Notes under the pieces: model-generated
Told to the model about the DNA's origin: nothing
Database searches by the model: none
Seen by the model: only the letters and a program-made list of their open reading frames with translations
Part shown: positions 48,284-61,266 of the stretch, piece by piece
How positions within the stretch are numbered: the first letter of the stretch is position 1
How the letters are laid out: every line of letters starts with the position of its first letter
Assembly (NCBI GenBank): GCA_008694505.1
Contig: VZDJ01000010.1
Coordinates: forward strand, 1,775,117-1,839,116
Source of the DNA: Cyanoderma ruficeps
Lineage: Eukaryota; Chordata; Aves; Passeriformes; Timaliidae
Length of the DNA: 64,000 nt
Direction of reading: 5' to 3'
Made by a program: the position numbers and the translations under genes

Positions 48284-51200
48284 AAGCACGAAGCATGTTG
48301 CAGTGTAACGAGCACTACCTGAGAGCTGTACTTCCCTGCACATGGCCTCATTCTGTACATAGTGAAATCAGTAACAAGGGTTCTTCTTGACTTGAGTGGA
48401 TTCAAGATTGAGTTTATTGGCATTGCGCCCAAGAGGCATCATTGAAACTGTAAGAGCATGGCCAGAGACTCCAGTGGGAATCCATGCATTGACTGAAGCA
48501 TGTCCTTAAGCAGATATCTGAGTCCCATAAAGTCAATAGATTTAAATATGCACTTTAAACCAAGAACATGCTTTGTTGAATCTTGGCCTTTGGCAATTAT
48601 TTGAGACATCAAGTTTTACTTACTCTGCAACTAAGCTGTTAAAACATTTTGGAAAAAAAAAAAGTCAGTGATCATTTTCATTGACGTTTTTATATGAAAA
48701 AAATCATGAAAGTATTAATTAATAAAAAGACAAAGATATACTTAGTTTTATTTTAATAAGGATTTGCTCTTGTCATTGCTAGAAGCACAGCTACATCAAG
48801 TAAATAAAAAAATAAAAATAAAAAGCAGGCTTAAACAAATTCTACAGCTATAAATAGGCCTTGCTTGTAAAGCTATAGTTTTAAGCATCCCTATTCTGCA
48901 ACAGATGCAGAGCATCCTCACGGGCACTTGCAGAAACTTGAAAAGCTGGGAACTTTGTTTTGCAGATTTTTGCAGAAAATGGAGGGAAACAGGTTTCCTT
49001 AAGTATGGATACTTCAATTATGAAAAAATTTCAGGAATTTTGGCACTTTATAAATATCTAAAATTAACTGGATTTGATAGATATTCAGGATCTTATGGAA
49101 CCAGAATATTTATCAAGATGAATTGCAGATTCAAGAATTTCATTTTTAATACAAGTTTCAAAAGGATTTTTACAGGCATATGTGTAAAGACAGGTAGATA
49201 CATGAAGATGTAGATATATACTGGTTTTTAGATGTAGAGATATGCTTTATTTTTAATTTTAGGTATAATCTAGAAAGACATAACAGTACATTGGTACTGT
49301 TTGAATTCTTTGTTCTCAATTTATTAACAGGTGTATTTATACTCGATATGTTCACAATCACGTGTGAATTGAACTTCACTTTAATTAATGTGTTCGATAA
49401 CTATGAAAAGTAAAAAATCAACTTTTACAAAATTTGTAGCTAAAAAAGATCCAACTACCATTAATTATGATATTACCTTCACTGTTATTAAAAAAAATAA
49501 TTCTCAATTAGGTTTTTGAGATGCATAAATATGGGTATAAATATTGAGTTCTTTCTGAACTGGTTTAACAAATACTTTCCCAATCTCCCCTGACTTCATA
49601 AAACACAAATTTCCATATTTAAATAAAATTATTTCTGGTCATTCTTTTTAAAAATTACATGTATTTTAGGAATATTCCATGGAGTTTCTAGGAACTGACG
49701 TTGCTTGTTATTGTGAAAGTAAGAGCACTCTATTTTCCTTTGTTTCAGAGTGTTCTTCCTTTACTAAGCAAAACTGTTTATTGTCCCCAAGTAGGGACAT
49801 AATTATTTACTTAAAAAAGATTGTACACTAATTCCTTTTCCTACAAGATCCTTAAGTAATTTATAAGTGCATATTTCAAACTGAGGAGTTTGACAGTGCC
49901 CCTAGTGAATCTTGATATACATGCCTTACAATTCATACACAAATGATACTACATGAAATATTAATTAGAAATACTCTAAATTATGTACCAAACAACGAGG
50001 TTACTGTCATTGTCACACTTTTTGTCTGGTAAATATCCCAGTGGGCACAATGAATTCACTTATATCTCACAGTTTCCCAACATGTTTCAATTATTTATCT
50101 TACGGCTACAATCTTCCATGTGCACATTCACGTTTTTGTTTTTCAGGCTTTTCTGAAACACACTCTCATATTCAATGCAGTAAAATACATAAAACCTATA
50201 AAGAAAGGAAATAGCTTATACTTAACCAAAGTGAAATACATTTCAAAGTAGTTTGTGTGTTTAGACTGCTTTGATATCTGGTCATAGCCTAAACAGAATA
50301 GACTTCAAGAAGAAATTGTTCAGTGTTTTTAAAATCTCCGGAAGATTTCCCCATTAACTTAAAGTGAAGCACACAAGTAGGAGAATGTGGGAAAATGGAT
50401 CACTACCTCGTTTACAACAGACAGACAAACGATGATAAGAAGCAACAGGTCTGTCATGTGATGAGATGAATGGTGTCATTTGTAACTTCTTGAAAGGCGG
50501 ACGGGGAGCACATGGTACTTCCTTGACACATGATGCCAAATGACACTTATCACTTAAAATAAGTAGCTAGAATTCTCAGGCATAATAGATCCATTTGGAA
50601 AGTGCACAGAACAATGCTAACTTCTTACAAATATTTAACATCTTCTGACATGTCACATTTCATTATTCAATAATACAAACTAGCATAAACGTAGTTTTTT
50701 AAAATAAATTTAATAAAATCTTAAATTCCTCTACCCACACTTTTTAGTGCCTTAAGCTACCTTTAAATCAGGGGTGACTTGCAGGTAGATTATGGAGGCA
50801 CTGAAGATCCTTTACAATAGAAGAGAGAAGGCCTGTAAGAACCAGCTTTTCTAATTTACATTCCTCTTCACCCAATGGTATAAAAAATAATATGTAAATA
50901 AGGACAGAAGGTCAACTTTGGTGACAAAGCTAAGGAGAGAGCACAGACTATGACACTATAATACTGAAAAGAAAATTCTGTTTTCATTCTTTTGGTTTAC
51001 TAAGGGTTCTAGGGGACGTGGTAGCTTAGATGGTCCCCCTCCCAGTTTGGTTAGGCACCCCTGCTACAGCTCCACAGCTGGTTCTCCTCACTGTGGATAC
51101 AACTGTGAGGATGCTGTGTAAGAACATCAGGATTTAAAAAACTTGTTAATTTTCAGTGAAGAAGAAGGACATGTCTAGCACCACAAAATAGAGGTACAGG

Positions 51201-52327
51201 TAGCACAGCTGTGGTGAAACCCCCCCCCAGAAAACAGAGCAGCCAGAGACAGTGAAATGGGAGGTGACTTTCACTGCAAAGCTTGCATGGAGGCTGCCTG
51301 TAGAGTTTATGTATTCATTTTTTTTTCTGCAAAGTCACTACTTGCTAGCAACATGAGTATCCATTTGAAAGAGTATAGGCTTCTAGATTTTATTTAGCCA
51401 CAGGTATTAATGCAAAAATTTGATAATTTTAGAGAAAACCATGCTTTTTAAGTATTGAAAATACAGAAAAATAAAACTTTTAAATGTAATTGATTCTTCT
51501 ATAGTCTCAACAACATTGTGGGATATATTTTCTTTGATTAATGGAAACACCCTCCAAGTAAAAAGACATTAATTATTGTGTTTTTAAAAACATGATTATT
51601 ATTTCTCCTTTTTGGATTATTCTACAAGGAGAAAAAAAAATCTAAATGATACATCTATGATCATAAATCTAAATTAATAAACCCTCTGCTATAAACTCCA
51701 CTAATTTTCACCAACTGATGACAAAGAATTCCATGCTCTGTAACCATTTCTATGACTCATTTCCTATGAAACTTTGTGAGCAGACTGAGACATAAGGATT
51801 TAAATCATCATTTAGCCTGGTAGCTGATGATTTTTTTCCTCTGACAGAGGGCATGGTGGTCTACAGAGTTCATTTGTAGCCCTTAGAGGAGCCCTAAACA
51901 AAAGGTATGTGGATAGCTTCTGGCTGGTCCTACTAATATTTGGAGACAGTGTCAGCTTAGGCAGTGCCCACTGCCATTCATTTCTGCTCCCATTTCACCC
52001 CTTAGTACAGCAGGGAAAATGTTAGTGAATTTACACAGCAGATTGTTAGACTGGTCCAGTTTTGGTTTTGAATTAATTTCTCTAGTTTCCCAGTGTCCTT
52101 CTCCACAAACAGCGTTGACACTGCCACTCAGAAGCACAGTTAGCCATGAGTCTCAGGGTAACTGCTGAGTGATTAAAGTAGTTAAGTGCCAAATTTCTAT
52201 TTTAATGGAAATTGTCATACCTCTAGCCCACAAAAATTCTTCCAATTCTCTTAGTGGACCGCTTTTGAGTCCATCAGGGGACATGAGCTTAGAGAAGACA
52301 AGTAACTTTTATTTTGAATATCCGTTT
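48284..52327. other. Unique AT-rich non-coding DNA
   Basis: I see no supported gene. A run of nine C at about 51220 and the moderately GC-rich patch 51.0-51.3 kb are the only compositional breaks. No known repeat family is evident. Confidence 0.6.
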
Positions 52328-54275
52328 CATAGAATAATAGAATTTTAGAATGTTTTGGGTTGAAAGGAAACTTTATCTAGATTATTTGATTTCAACCCTC
52401 CATGCCATTGGTAGGGATGACATTCAATAGATCGGGTTGCTCAGGGTCCCTTACAACCTGGTCTTGACCATTTCCAGGAACCGGCATCCACAACTTCTCT
52501 GGCCAACCTGTTTCAGTGTCTCACTAACCTCTGAGTAAAGAATTTCTCCCTAACATCTAATCTAAACATGCTCTCTTTCAGTTTAAAATCATTGCCCCTT
52601 CTCCCGTCACTGTCTGTATAGAAAGTCCCTCTCTCTCTTTTTTCATAAGCTTCTTTAAGGTAGTGAAAGCCTGCAATGAGGCCTTGTAGCCTTCTCCTTT
52701 CCTGGCTGGACAACCCCAACTCTCTTGGCCTGTCTTCATAGGAGAGATGCTTCAGGCCTCTGATCATCTTTGTGGCCCCTTATCTGCACCTGGTCTAACA
52801 GATTCTTGTCTTATGTTCAGGACCTAGAGCTGGATGCAGCACTCCAGGGATTTGGAAGTAATGGGGTGGAGTCATCTCCCTCATCCTGTTGGCCACACCT
52901 CCTCTGAATGTGGTGGGCCTTCTGGGCAGTATGCCCACATGGCTGATCCGTGTCCACCTTTTAACCCACGAGAACCCCTAAGTCCTTATTGGCAGGACTT
53001 CTCTCAATGGCTTCTCACAGTCTGTACTCATGTCTGGGATTTTCCTGACACAAGTGCTGCAACTTTCACTTAGATTTGGTGAACTTCATGAAGTTCTTCA
53101 ACTTCTCAAGTCTGTCTAGGATCATCTGCATCCCCTCCCATCCTTCTTTTGGGTCAACAGCACAGCTTGGCTTTGTGCTTCTGCAAACTTGGTGGGGGTG
53201 CACTCATTCCCATGGTCTGTATCACTGATGAATGATGATATTTAAGAGCACCGTGCCCAACACAGAGCCCTGAGGGACACTATTCATCACCAGCTGCCAC
53301 CTGAACATAAAATTGACTATACTCTGTGACTCTGTCTGTCCAGCCCATTGCTTTTCCATTGAATACACCATTCATCAAATCTATATCTCTTCAATTTGGA
53401 GATAAGGATATAATTTGAAACCATATCAAAGGCCTTACAGAAGTCTCAGAAGTCTAGGTAGGTGGCATCAGTTGGTCTTCCCTTGTCTCCCATTAAAAGA
53501 CCACCAGATTGGTCAGACATGATTTGCCCCTAGTGCTGGCTGTCTTGGATCACCTTCTTGTCTTTTACATTCCTTAGACTATCTTCTAGGAGGATCTTCT
53601 CCATGGTCTTCCAGGTGAGGCTCACTATTCCATAGCTCCCTTAACCTTCCATTCTCCCCTTTTTAGAAAAAGGAGCAACATTTCTTTTTTCTGAGTCACC
53701 AGAGACTTCACCTGAGCACCACGAGTTTTCAAATATGATGGAGTGGCTTGATAACATCAACCAGTTCCCTCGGGAATACCTGTCTTCCAATCCCATGGAC
53801 CTGTGGCTATCCAGTTTCATCAGCTGGTCCTGAAACTGTAGCTTGCTTACAGTGGGAAGGACTTGACTCTCCCCATACCCATCAGGATGTCTGGGGACTT
53901 GAAAGATGTGGAAATCCTGACTGGCAGTGAAGACTAAGGTGAGGAACTCATTGAGTACCTCAGCCTCTTTTGTATCCATCAGCACCAGTTCACCCCTGCT
54001 TATTAGGGGAATACACTCTCCTTAGTTTTTCTTTCTATAAACTTATAGAATTCCTTTTTGTTCACAGCCCTTTCCAATTAATTGCCCAGCTTTGCCTCGG
54101 TTTTCCTGACCTCATCCCTACACATCCAAACGATATCCCTGTACTCCCCCAAGGTCACCTCTCCCTGCTTCCACTCCCTGTGCATTTCTTCCTTACTTCA
54201 CAGTTTGAGGAGCAGACCTTTGCTCAGCTATGCCTATTTCAGACCTGCCTTGCTCAAATTCCTACACATTCCTCC
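52328..54275 (-). mobile_element. CR1 LINE, longest copy (about 1.95 kb), inactivated
   Basis: This copy is read on the minus strand. From the 5' side (high coordinates), 54.0-54.25 kb matches the CR1 region before the reverse transcriptase. 53641-53985 carries EAEVLNEFLTLVFTASQD, HRSMGLEDRY and SGEVSGDSEKRNVAPFSKKG, the N-terminal reverse-transcriptase blocks. KAFDMVSNYI lies near 53.42 kb. The catalytic F-A-D-D position reads F-A-E-A at 53176-53187. 52513-52767 carries MIRGLKHLSYEDRPRELGL and FKLKESMFRLDVREKFF, the C-terminal motifs. The 3' tail at 52328-52355 is a degraded ATTCTAT repeat. Several frameshifts and stops break the frame. It differs from the 40.7 kb copy at many positions and is probably another CR1 subfamily. 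The 5' edge is approximate. Confidence 0.92.
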
Positions 54276-56075
54276 GTGCTTATACATTATGATATGATAT
54301 ATTTTGTAAATTAAAACTTATTTTATTTTTATAACAATGAAGTTTAAGAACTATGAAAATAATTACAATCAGAAGTTCAAGAAAAAAAGGATCTACTGCT
54401 TTCACACACCTTTGGGACCAGTCTTGCGGTTTGTACTTGAATGAAATTGCCCATCACACAGGACAAAACTCTCTAATGTCAACAAAGTTAACCCGCTTGA
54501 CATCTTTTCAGACAAAATGTCTGGCTTCTCAAAAGTCAACCGATTTCAGTTTTTAAACAAAACAACTGCTTCCTTCACCTGATTTCAAGAGGAACTTTGC
54601 CAGCAAAAAACCTGCACAAGTGCCCCCATTGTGTCTACTCGCCCTTGAATGATTGCTGTTTAGCAGTTTCTCCTAAGAAAGCTGCGCATAATCATAGTCA
54701 GACAATGGGAAAAACAATTAATATTAATGACTCTTGGATCTCTGAGAACCTTTGTTATGCTGCCACCAATATACACAAGAAAGGAGCTATATATGGGACC
54801 ATATGAGGTGATCAAAACATTAACCAGACATTGTAACCATTTTTCAATACTCTCAGCCCCGAGTGTATGTTTGAAAGAAATGTGCTACTTGGAGCAAAGC
54901 CATTTTTTAGTGTGTGTGCCCTGTATCTTTGCTTACTCATGGCAGTGGTGGTGACAGAAGTGCTGATGCCGGTCCCAGAAGCAGCACTAGAAATATCTCC
55001 CTCTCCCTTCCTTGCATTCAAACCTAATCCAGAGACCTGTGAAAGAGAGATGTGTACTTTTATAGCAGATTGCCTGTCCAGAAACTAGCACTGAAATACA
55101 TAATTTTACGGTTAGCCTTCCTGAAAGTACACTTTTAATTATAATTAAGTCATAAATATTTGAGGGCTAGGTTCGATACTGTTCCTTGCCGTGACAGACA
55201 GCACAGCCGAGGCTGAGTGTGCCGTGCTCCTGAGGGGCAGGACTGTGCCTGGGCTCTCCCAGAAGGGACCCCAGCTGGCTGGAAGCCCAGCCCTAAGGGG
55301 TTGCAGACCTTTGTTGTGCCCCTCTGGGGTGCCTCACTTTTCTGAGCTCTCTGAGCATGCCATGAATGCTGTAAACTCACCCTGGCTATGCTGCAGACCC
55401 ACCTGCTCCCAGGTGCTCAGTGTTTGAACCCACACAAGGCCAAGTGTACTGCCCAATCTCTGTGTGCATCACTGCTTCCATTGGGACAGTCATCATTAGT
55501 CACACGTCAAAAACTCCCTGTTCCCATGAACCATCTTATTTACAGGGTGAGATTGTGTTTATTTATAGCCGCTTCATGAAGTATAATACAAAGCGTAGCT
55601 ATGTTTATGTATGTACACCTGCCTGCCTGTGTACACATACAAATCAAAGTATAAAAACCCTATCTAGTAAGTATGCTAGATTATTTTCGATCCATTAACT
55701 GAATCTGAAATACTTTTAAAAATAAATGATGCTTTTCTGTAAGAAGAATTACTAAGTGAGTAATTATTGGAGGCATACTACACAGTGTACTTGGTGGTAT
55801 TTGAGTCAGGTTTATTAAGAAAGCTATTTGTTAGGCAGTCTTTATAAACACAGTATGCTTTAGCTGCCGACCTACTAATTGCAAGGTCATGTATCTAGTT
55901 GTTATTCAGGATGGTTTTTTTCAGGTGATCTGTACAAAATAGCTGTTCGTGAGATCTAACAAGATCAAAAAACCTCATGAAATGACCTCAAATCAGAAAA
56001 AACTGTATATCACCATGCCTTGTGGGTAGTTTTGGTGCTGCTTTCAAAAACAGGGCTAAATAAATAATTGACTGA

Positions 56076-56127
56076 TACTACTACTGCAATTACTACTACT
56101 GACAATGATAATGATAATGATAATGAT
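56076..56127. repeat. (ACT)n followed by (AATGAT)4
   Basis: Imperfect TACTAC triplets (56076-56100) are followed by four exact AATGAT units at 56104-56127, ending in ATCATC, which inverts the last unit. A compound microsatellite. Confidence 0.85.
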
Positions 56128-56272
56128 CATCAGCTTTAATGATAAACCTGATATACCATTTACTGTGTGTTTGTCACAGTCTCATCATTTATAGAGATAT
56201 TTTCTGAATTGACAAGGATTAGGAGATAAATCCAAATGAGTTTTTTTTAATCTCATAAAAACTACCTCTTAC

Positions 56273-56566
56273 CAAAGTCTGAAGTATTGCCTGATAGTAA
56301 TCTCTGAATGAAATGCGAAGAGAGTAGAGAACTTTTAAAACTGAGGTAACAATTTCATTTGTGAAATGTGTATTTAGTTCATTAAAAATTAAGCTCCCCA
56401 TCACTGCTGTTACAAAAATAAAGTACAATGTAAGCAGAATGCTCTCTAAATTATTGTATGTATGTGATACAAACACGGCAACTAAATACAGGGATAAATG
56501 ACTACTGGCACTGTTGATTGCATAGCCAGGTGCTAGCAAGCAGAAAATCCACAGAAAAATTTGCAT
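56273..56566 (-). other. Weak candidate first exon with a signal-peptide-like start
   Basis: On the minus strand an ATG at 56566 opens a frame starting MQIFLWIFCLLAPGYAINSA, which resembles a secretory signal peptide with a small-residue cleavage region. A second hydrophobic stretch (ILLTLYFIFVTAVMG) lies around residues 43-57. After exactly 98 codons the sequence reads CTTTG/GTAAGAG, a good 5' splice site in phase 0; the frame itself runs on to 56219. I recognise no family. AT-rich DNA gives hydrophobic frames by chance, and no promoter or downstream exon was identified, so I rate this as probably spurious. Confidence 0.12.
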
Positions 56567-58129
56567 TTTTTTCCACTTGGCTCCAAATTAAAAGGACTGT
56601 GAAAAAGTGTGGCTGTGAGCAAATGACCATCAGTGGCACAATCTCTGAGAATTTCTGAATGTACTGTTATGCCTCAATTTTTTTTCCCCCATAACACACT
56701 TTTGATGATCAATTTTAGGTGGAGTAACTGTGCATATTGGGGCATATTTAGTCTGTTGTAGTACATATGAGACACTCTGTACTTTTTCAAACATAGCAGA
56801 AACCTGTGCCCCAAGCTAGGCATGCAAGTCTCTCGGCTTGGCGCAAAGAAGTGCAGCATCCAAGAACCGTGGTAACCTTGCCTATTTACCTTTCCTAACT
56901 CATTCACAAACCCACATCTTACATCACATTCTGTGGCCCTGTCTTGGAGTTTGGTGCAAAGTCTCTCCTTTTAACACTGTTCATGTAGGCAGAGGTAAAC
57001 TAATGGTGAAAAAATGTAATTTGGACTAGGGTCGAAAAGTCAATTGATTCTTTAAACAGAAAGCCAGGGAAGGGAAGAGAGCCACAAGCTCAAAACATTA
57101 GCTCAAACATTTGCAATAAACTTTTCAGTCAAATTATTCAGATATGCTGAAATTTATTGTAATCTGATGACTTGCCACTAAATACAGACACATTATTCAA
57201 ACTTCTTTTTGAGGTTTTTTTTTAATTTTTTGATCTGATTGTATCAATATGTCAGGGATTCATCAAATGCACCACACTGATATCAGAAGGAAAACAGGTT
57301 TTTTTTGTGGGATCTGAAACTGACAATAGAGAAAATACTGGTGCAAAAGAAAATATAAATAGAAAATTGAAATAGTTCAGGACATTGTAGCTCATATGCT
57401 GTAAAATTAACTTATAAAACCATTTCAGCATTGACCTAAATATCAAGCCAAGTAAAGTTCTAAAAGCTTCCAACTAATCTCTAACAGGGAAGCCAGAGTA
57501 GTTGGCATTTTACAACAGTCACTACGTGGTATCATTGGCAGCAGTTCTACAAACAGCACATATTACACTAATTACCATTAAACTATATTAGTTTCTGTTG
57601 ATTTCCTGGCTAAAAGTTCAGAAGATCTTACCTTTTTCTATGTGATGTGCTTGCCAGGTTTTACAGAATTCTCAGGACTTCATAAGTAATATAACACCTT
57701 GTGTGATGTAATTTCAATACAGCAATTGTTTATCACAGAAATGATCCTCAACCTGGCTCTGATCTAAGTAACTTTTGTGAATGTCACTTTGCCCTTGCCC
57801 ACCTGTTTCATGTTTCTCCTCCTCCCCTTATCTACCTTTTCCACACAACAAGACAATCCAAAGTGTGGGCCATTTAAGTGTCACCAGGTCTGCAAGGCTC
57901 GAAAAGCTCTGCCAGTTAACATAAAACAAAATCACTGTTGGTTCCATGGAATCACATTTCTCCACCACAAAGAAAAATGAGAGGAGAGGAAAGGTAGCTT
58001 TAGAGTGGGAGTTTGAATGAGGACACTTTGTGAATGTGAATGGAAACTCTACATTCTTTGTTATTTTAACAGGCTGTGTCTGTTCTCCTTGAAAGAAATT
58101 GTATAAGAGAAGATTGGATTAAGTAGTTT

Positions 58130-58620
58130 TATTTTATTTCAATGCACTTGTGCACTTTTACAAAGATCAACTTACTTAGCCATGTAATAAACTCTTGTTT
58201 TACAATAGTAGTAGTGCATATTATACCACTGCAGGTATCTGTAAAGCAGGGAATCAGAGCAGGGAAACAAAACATTTGTTTCTTTGGTGAATGAAGCATA
58301 TATCATTACCTTCTGTCAGTATGTCAGATATAACTTGAACCTTTGCAAGCCAGTCCGAACAATGCACAGGTGCCAGTTAATCAGCTTTGAGCAATTGTAC
58401 CTATTCAGATCACTACCTAATTCTTTGCAATTAAACATTTGATAGGTTGGTGTTTATGATAAAAATCCTGACATTTTCTTAGAGCAAAAACCATTTTTGA
58501 GCTACTTAATGCATAACAAAATCCATGTTTTAACAATCAAACACCTCTTCATTAGAGGCATTTGCAATTTTGCACAAGTATAATCTGCACAGTTAAAGTA
58601 TAAATACTTTAAAATATGAA
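58130..58620. promoter_or_regulatory. Possible conserved non-coding element
   Basis: This stretch is repeat-free. It contains ACAATGCACAGGTGCCAGTTAATCAGCTTTGAGCAATTG, which combines SOX-like ACAATG, E-box CAGGTG, TAAT and TCF/LEF-like CTTTGA cores within 40 bases. TTTGCAATTAAAC, GATTGGATTAAG and further TAAT cores are also present. No open frame is meaningful. The clustering suggests an enhancer. Confidence 0.28.
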
Positions 58621-61259
58621 AATCTTCTATATTGTTATTGAATTGTGAAAAATACATCTTGTAAAGAACTCCTTTAATCTCTCATCAAATTCTAAAACCC
58701 TTATTAAGGCTTTTACTATTTTAAAGTTCCTGCCGTATTTCTTGTATTTCTGGCTCCATCTGAACTGGTTCCAGTAGAAACAAGAACCATAACTATTCAA
58801 AGTTATCATTTCAAGTTGCAAATGAATTTTATCAATGTGATGTATTGGCTATAGAGTTTAATGAAAGAAGGTGGTCAAGAAACAGCATAGAGTACCATAA
58901 GGAGCTTAGAGAAATAAGAAGGCATTAGAAGGTAGGAAAATATTTCTAAATAAAATATATATGTCTAAAGAACAAGAGATAAGGTTTAGTAAGTCTCATT
59001 TATATCCTGTTTTAGAAAGGTGAATGATGTTTTCAAGTTTTCTGCTCTATATTCCTTGTTAGGTAGGGTTATTTTTGTTTGTTTGTTTTTCTGTTTTTGC
59101 TTTGGAATCAGAAATATCTACAAAATTTTAACCTTTTCAAGTAACCACTAAGCGTCTAATACTGTTTAATAATTACCTTTGACAGAAGAGAAAACTTAAA
59201 TCAAATTGAGTTTTACTGAAAATAGTCTGAACCATCCAGAAGAAGGTTATTGTGCACTAAGTTGCTCATATAGTTATCATACAAGGATTGAAGAATAAAA
59301 TAAGAATGAGAAATTCCAGGGAGATATTTAAAGGACTGTTGTGGTAAGCAAAATGATGTTATGGTGAACACAAAAAGGAGAGAAAAAGAGCAAAAAGCTC
59401 GCACTTAAGAGGAAAAAACATAAAAGAAAGTTAATTTGGTCTTCCACTAAATGTGAGTTCTTCTATGGAAGATGAACATGCACACATTGATTGGAAATAC
59501 TTTATGTGAATCCTGGAAAATATAATTTATAGGATCGAAAAACATGAATCATGACAAATTCGCTGAGGAAGAAGTTATAAGACACTATTAGAGGAAGGAT
59601 TCTCATTGCTGGGGAGTCCTAGAAAGATAAGGTATCATGTAATCTCATGAAAAATATATTTGAGAAATTTTCCAGGATAATAATGTGTATTTTGAGGCAT
59701 TCACATACAATGGAGAAGCATATATTCTTGGTTCTGTGGCTCAAGTTGGATAAAATGCTGGTTCATGGGAAAGCACCAAACTTTATATGTGTACTTCCAG
59801 GAAGGTGCAGCACAGGAACAGCAATCATATGCATTTTTCCACTTTTCTGGGCAACTGCTGTAGTTCTGTCACTTCACTCTTAATCTGAAATGTTTTGTTG
59901 AGAGTACCAATCTGCACAAGATGGTCAGAGAAACCATTTATGGATTTCACAGAAATTAGTTTAGTTGCTAACAAATAAGCTTTGCCACAGCAGATTAATT
60001 CTAGGATAATTAATTTATATTTTAATTATGAAAATTGCCAAAGTTTTCCAATAAATTAAAATATTTGAAATTGTTAGGAAAAAACATTTATGGATGCATA
60101 CAATGGAAATGATATGTAATACATCTGGGAATATTTTAAGAATGTGTCTCAAAAATTATGACAAAATATTTAAAAAGTCATTAGTGGATTAGAACCTGTT
60201 AATGTATTTGATTTGATGCCATAAGATAAGAAAGGATAACTAAGTATTTGACTGTCTAAGTCTATAGCTCAGTTTTTATTTCTTAAAAAAAAAAAATTCC
60301 ATACTGATGAGACTTAGTAAGTAATGAGACCATTCAGAGACCATTATAGAAGCAGTTAGGACATGACTTTTTCCCTGTTAATTGCTACAATTTCTTATCT
60401 TTTAGTTGTGTTTCCCTTTCTGTGTGTTCTTGGAAAAGATATTTTACGATCATTTGCATATTCCTGTTAATATATTCCTTGCCACAACAGGGTACTGGTA
60501 GAACATTTTGCCACCTCTGTTCTTAAGTGTCGCTTGTGCCACTTTTAAACTCTTGTTGGTCTCACTTTCTGGTTTAGAGTACGGTCAAGGGTTTTTAAGG
60601 GTGTGTGTGAACAGTGTTATCCTGAGCCTCTATTAATTTCAAGGTTGAATGTAGTGTAGAATTTCTGTTTAATTCCTGATGCTTTCATTTCCAGTTTTAT
60701 GTTTCAATATGATGTTAGATATATTGAGCATATATCTGAGCACATATCTGAGCACACCAGAGAAAAATGTGTCTTATCATTGTTGAAAGATGAACCAAGA
60801 AATTGATTGAATGGGCAGAAAATCTTCTGATGGTAGAGGAAAAAAAAGGTATTTTAAGGAGAAATAAGAGGAAAACTTTATTTTCTATAGTAGTTAGTCT
60901 CAAAACTTGGCATTTAAAAAAGTGTCCTAAAACTTCACAGAACATTTATTTAACTTCCACTTAGCTAAGTGTTGCCATTCTTTTACACTAAGTGCTTATG
61001 GCACTGTGTAAATAAGGCTAATAAAATCAGCACAAATAAGCTGAAGAGTTCTTCATTCAAAAAACTCAAAATATGTAACTCTCTATAGACATTTCTAATG
61101 ATACTTTCTATTGATAATGATAATTTCTATTTATTTCTTGGTTCTTCCAGTTAGAACCATGTGCCAGAAGAGCAACCTCACTCTCCATCTCCTACTTTCT
61201 TCTAGCAGTGTTCTGTAATTTAATGCGGTACATAGCTATTTATTTGTTTATTTTTAAAT
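58621..61259. other. Unique AT-rich non-coding DNA
   Basis: I see no gene. A 12-bp tandem repeat lies at 60721-60755 and a run of A at about 60285. The open frames here are AT-driven. Confidence 0.6.
60721..60755. repeat. 12-bp tandem repeat, about 2.9 copies
   Basis: ATATTGAGCAT (an imperfect first copy) is followed by two exact copies of ATATCTGAGCAC (60732-60743 and 60744-60755). Confidence 0.85.
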
Positions 61260-61266
61260 AATTTTA

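Larger units (their letters stand above)
54276..58129. other. Unique non-coding DNA with a GC-richer patch
   Basis: I see no supported gene. A GC-richer patch lies at about 55185-55480, (ACT)n and (AATGAT)4 repeats at 56076-56127, and a weak exon candidate on the minus strand at 56273-56566. Other open frames are short and unrecognised. Confidence 0.55.

Noticed and set aside
47961..48432. Minus-strand open frames of 111-143 codons
   Set aside because: They run through the N gap and low-complexity repeat, so most of their length is unknown sequence.
53970..54314. 114-codon plus-strand open frame
   Set aside because: It runs antisense through the 5' part of the minus-strand CR1 and past its edge; not a host gene.
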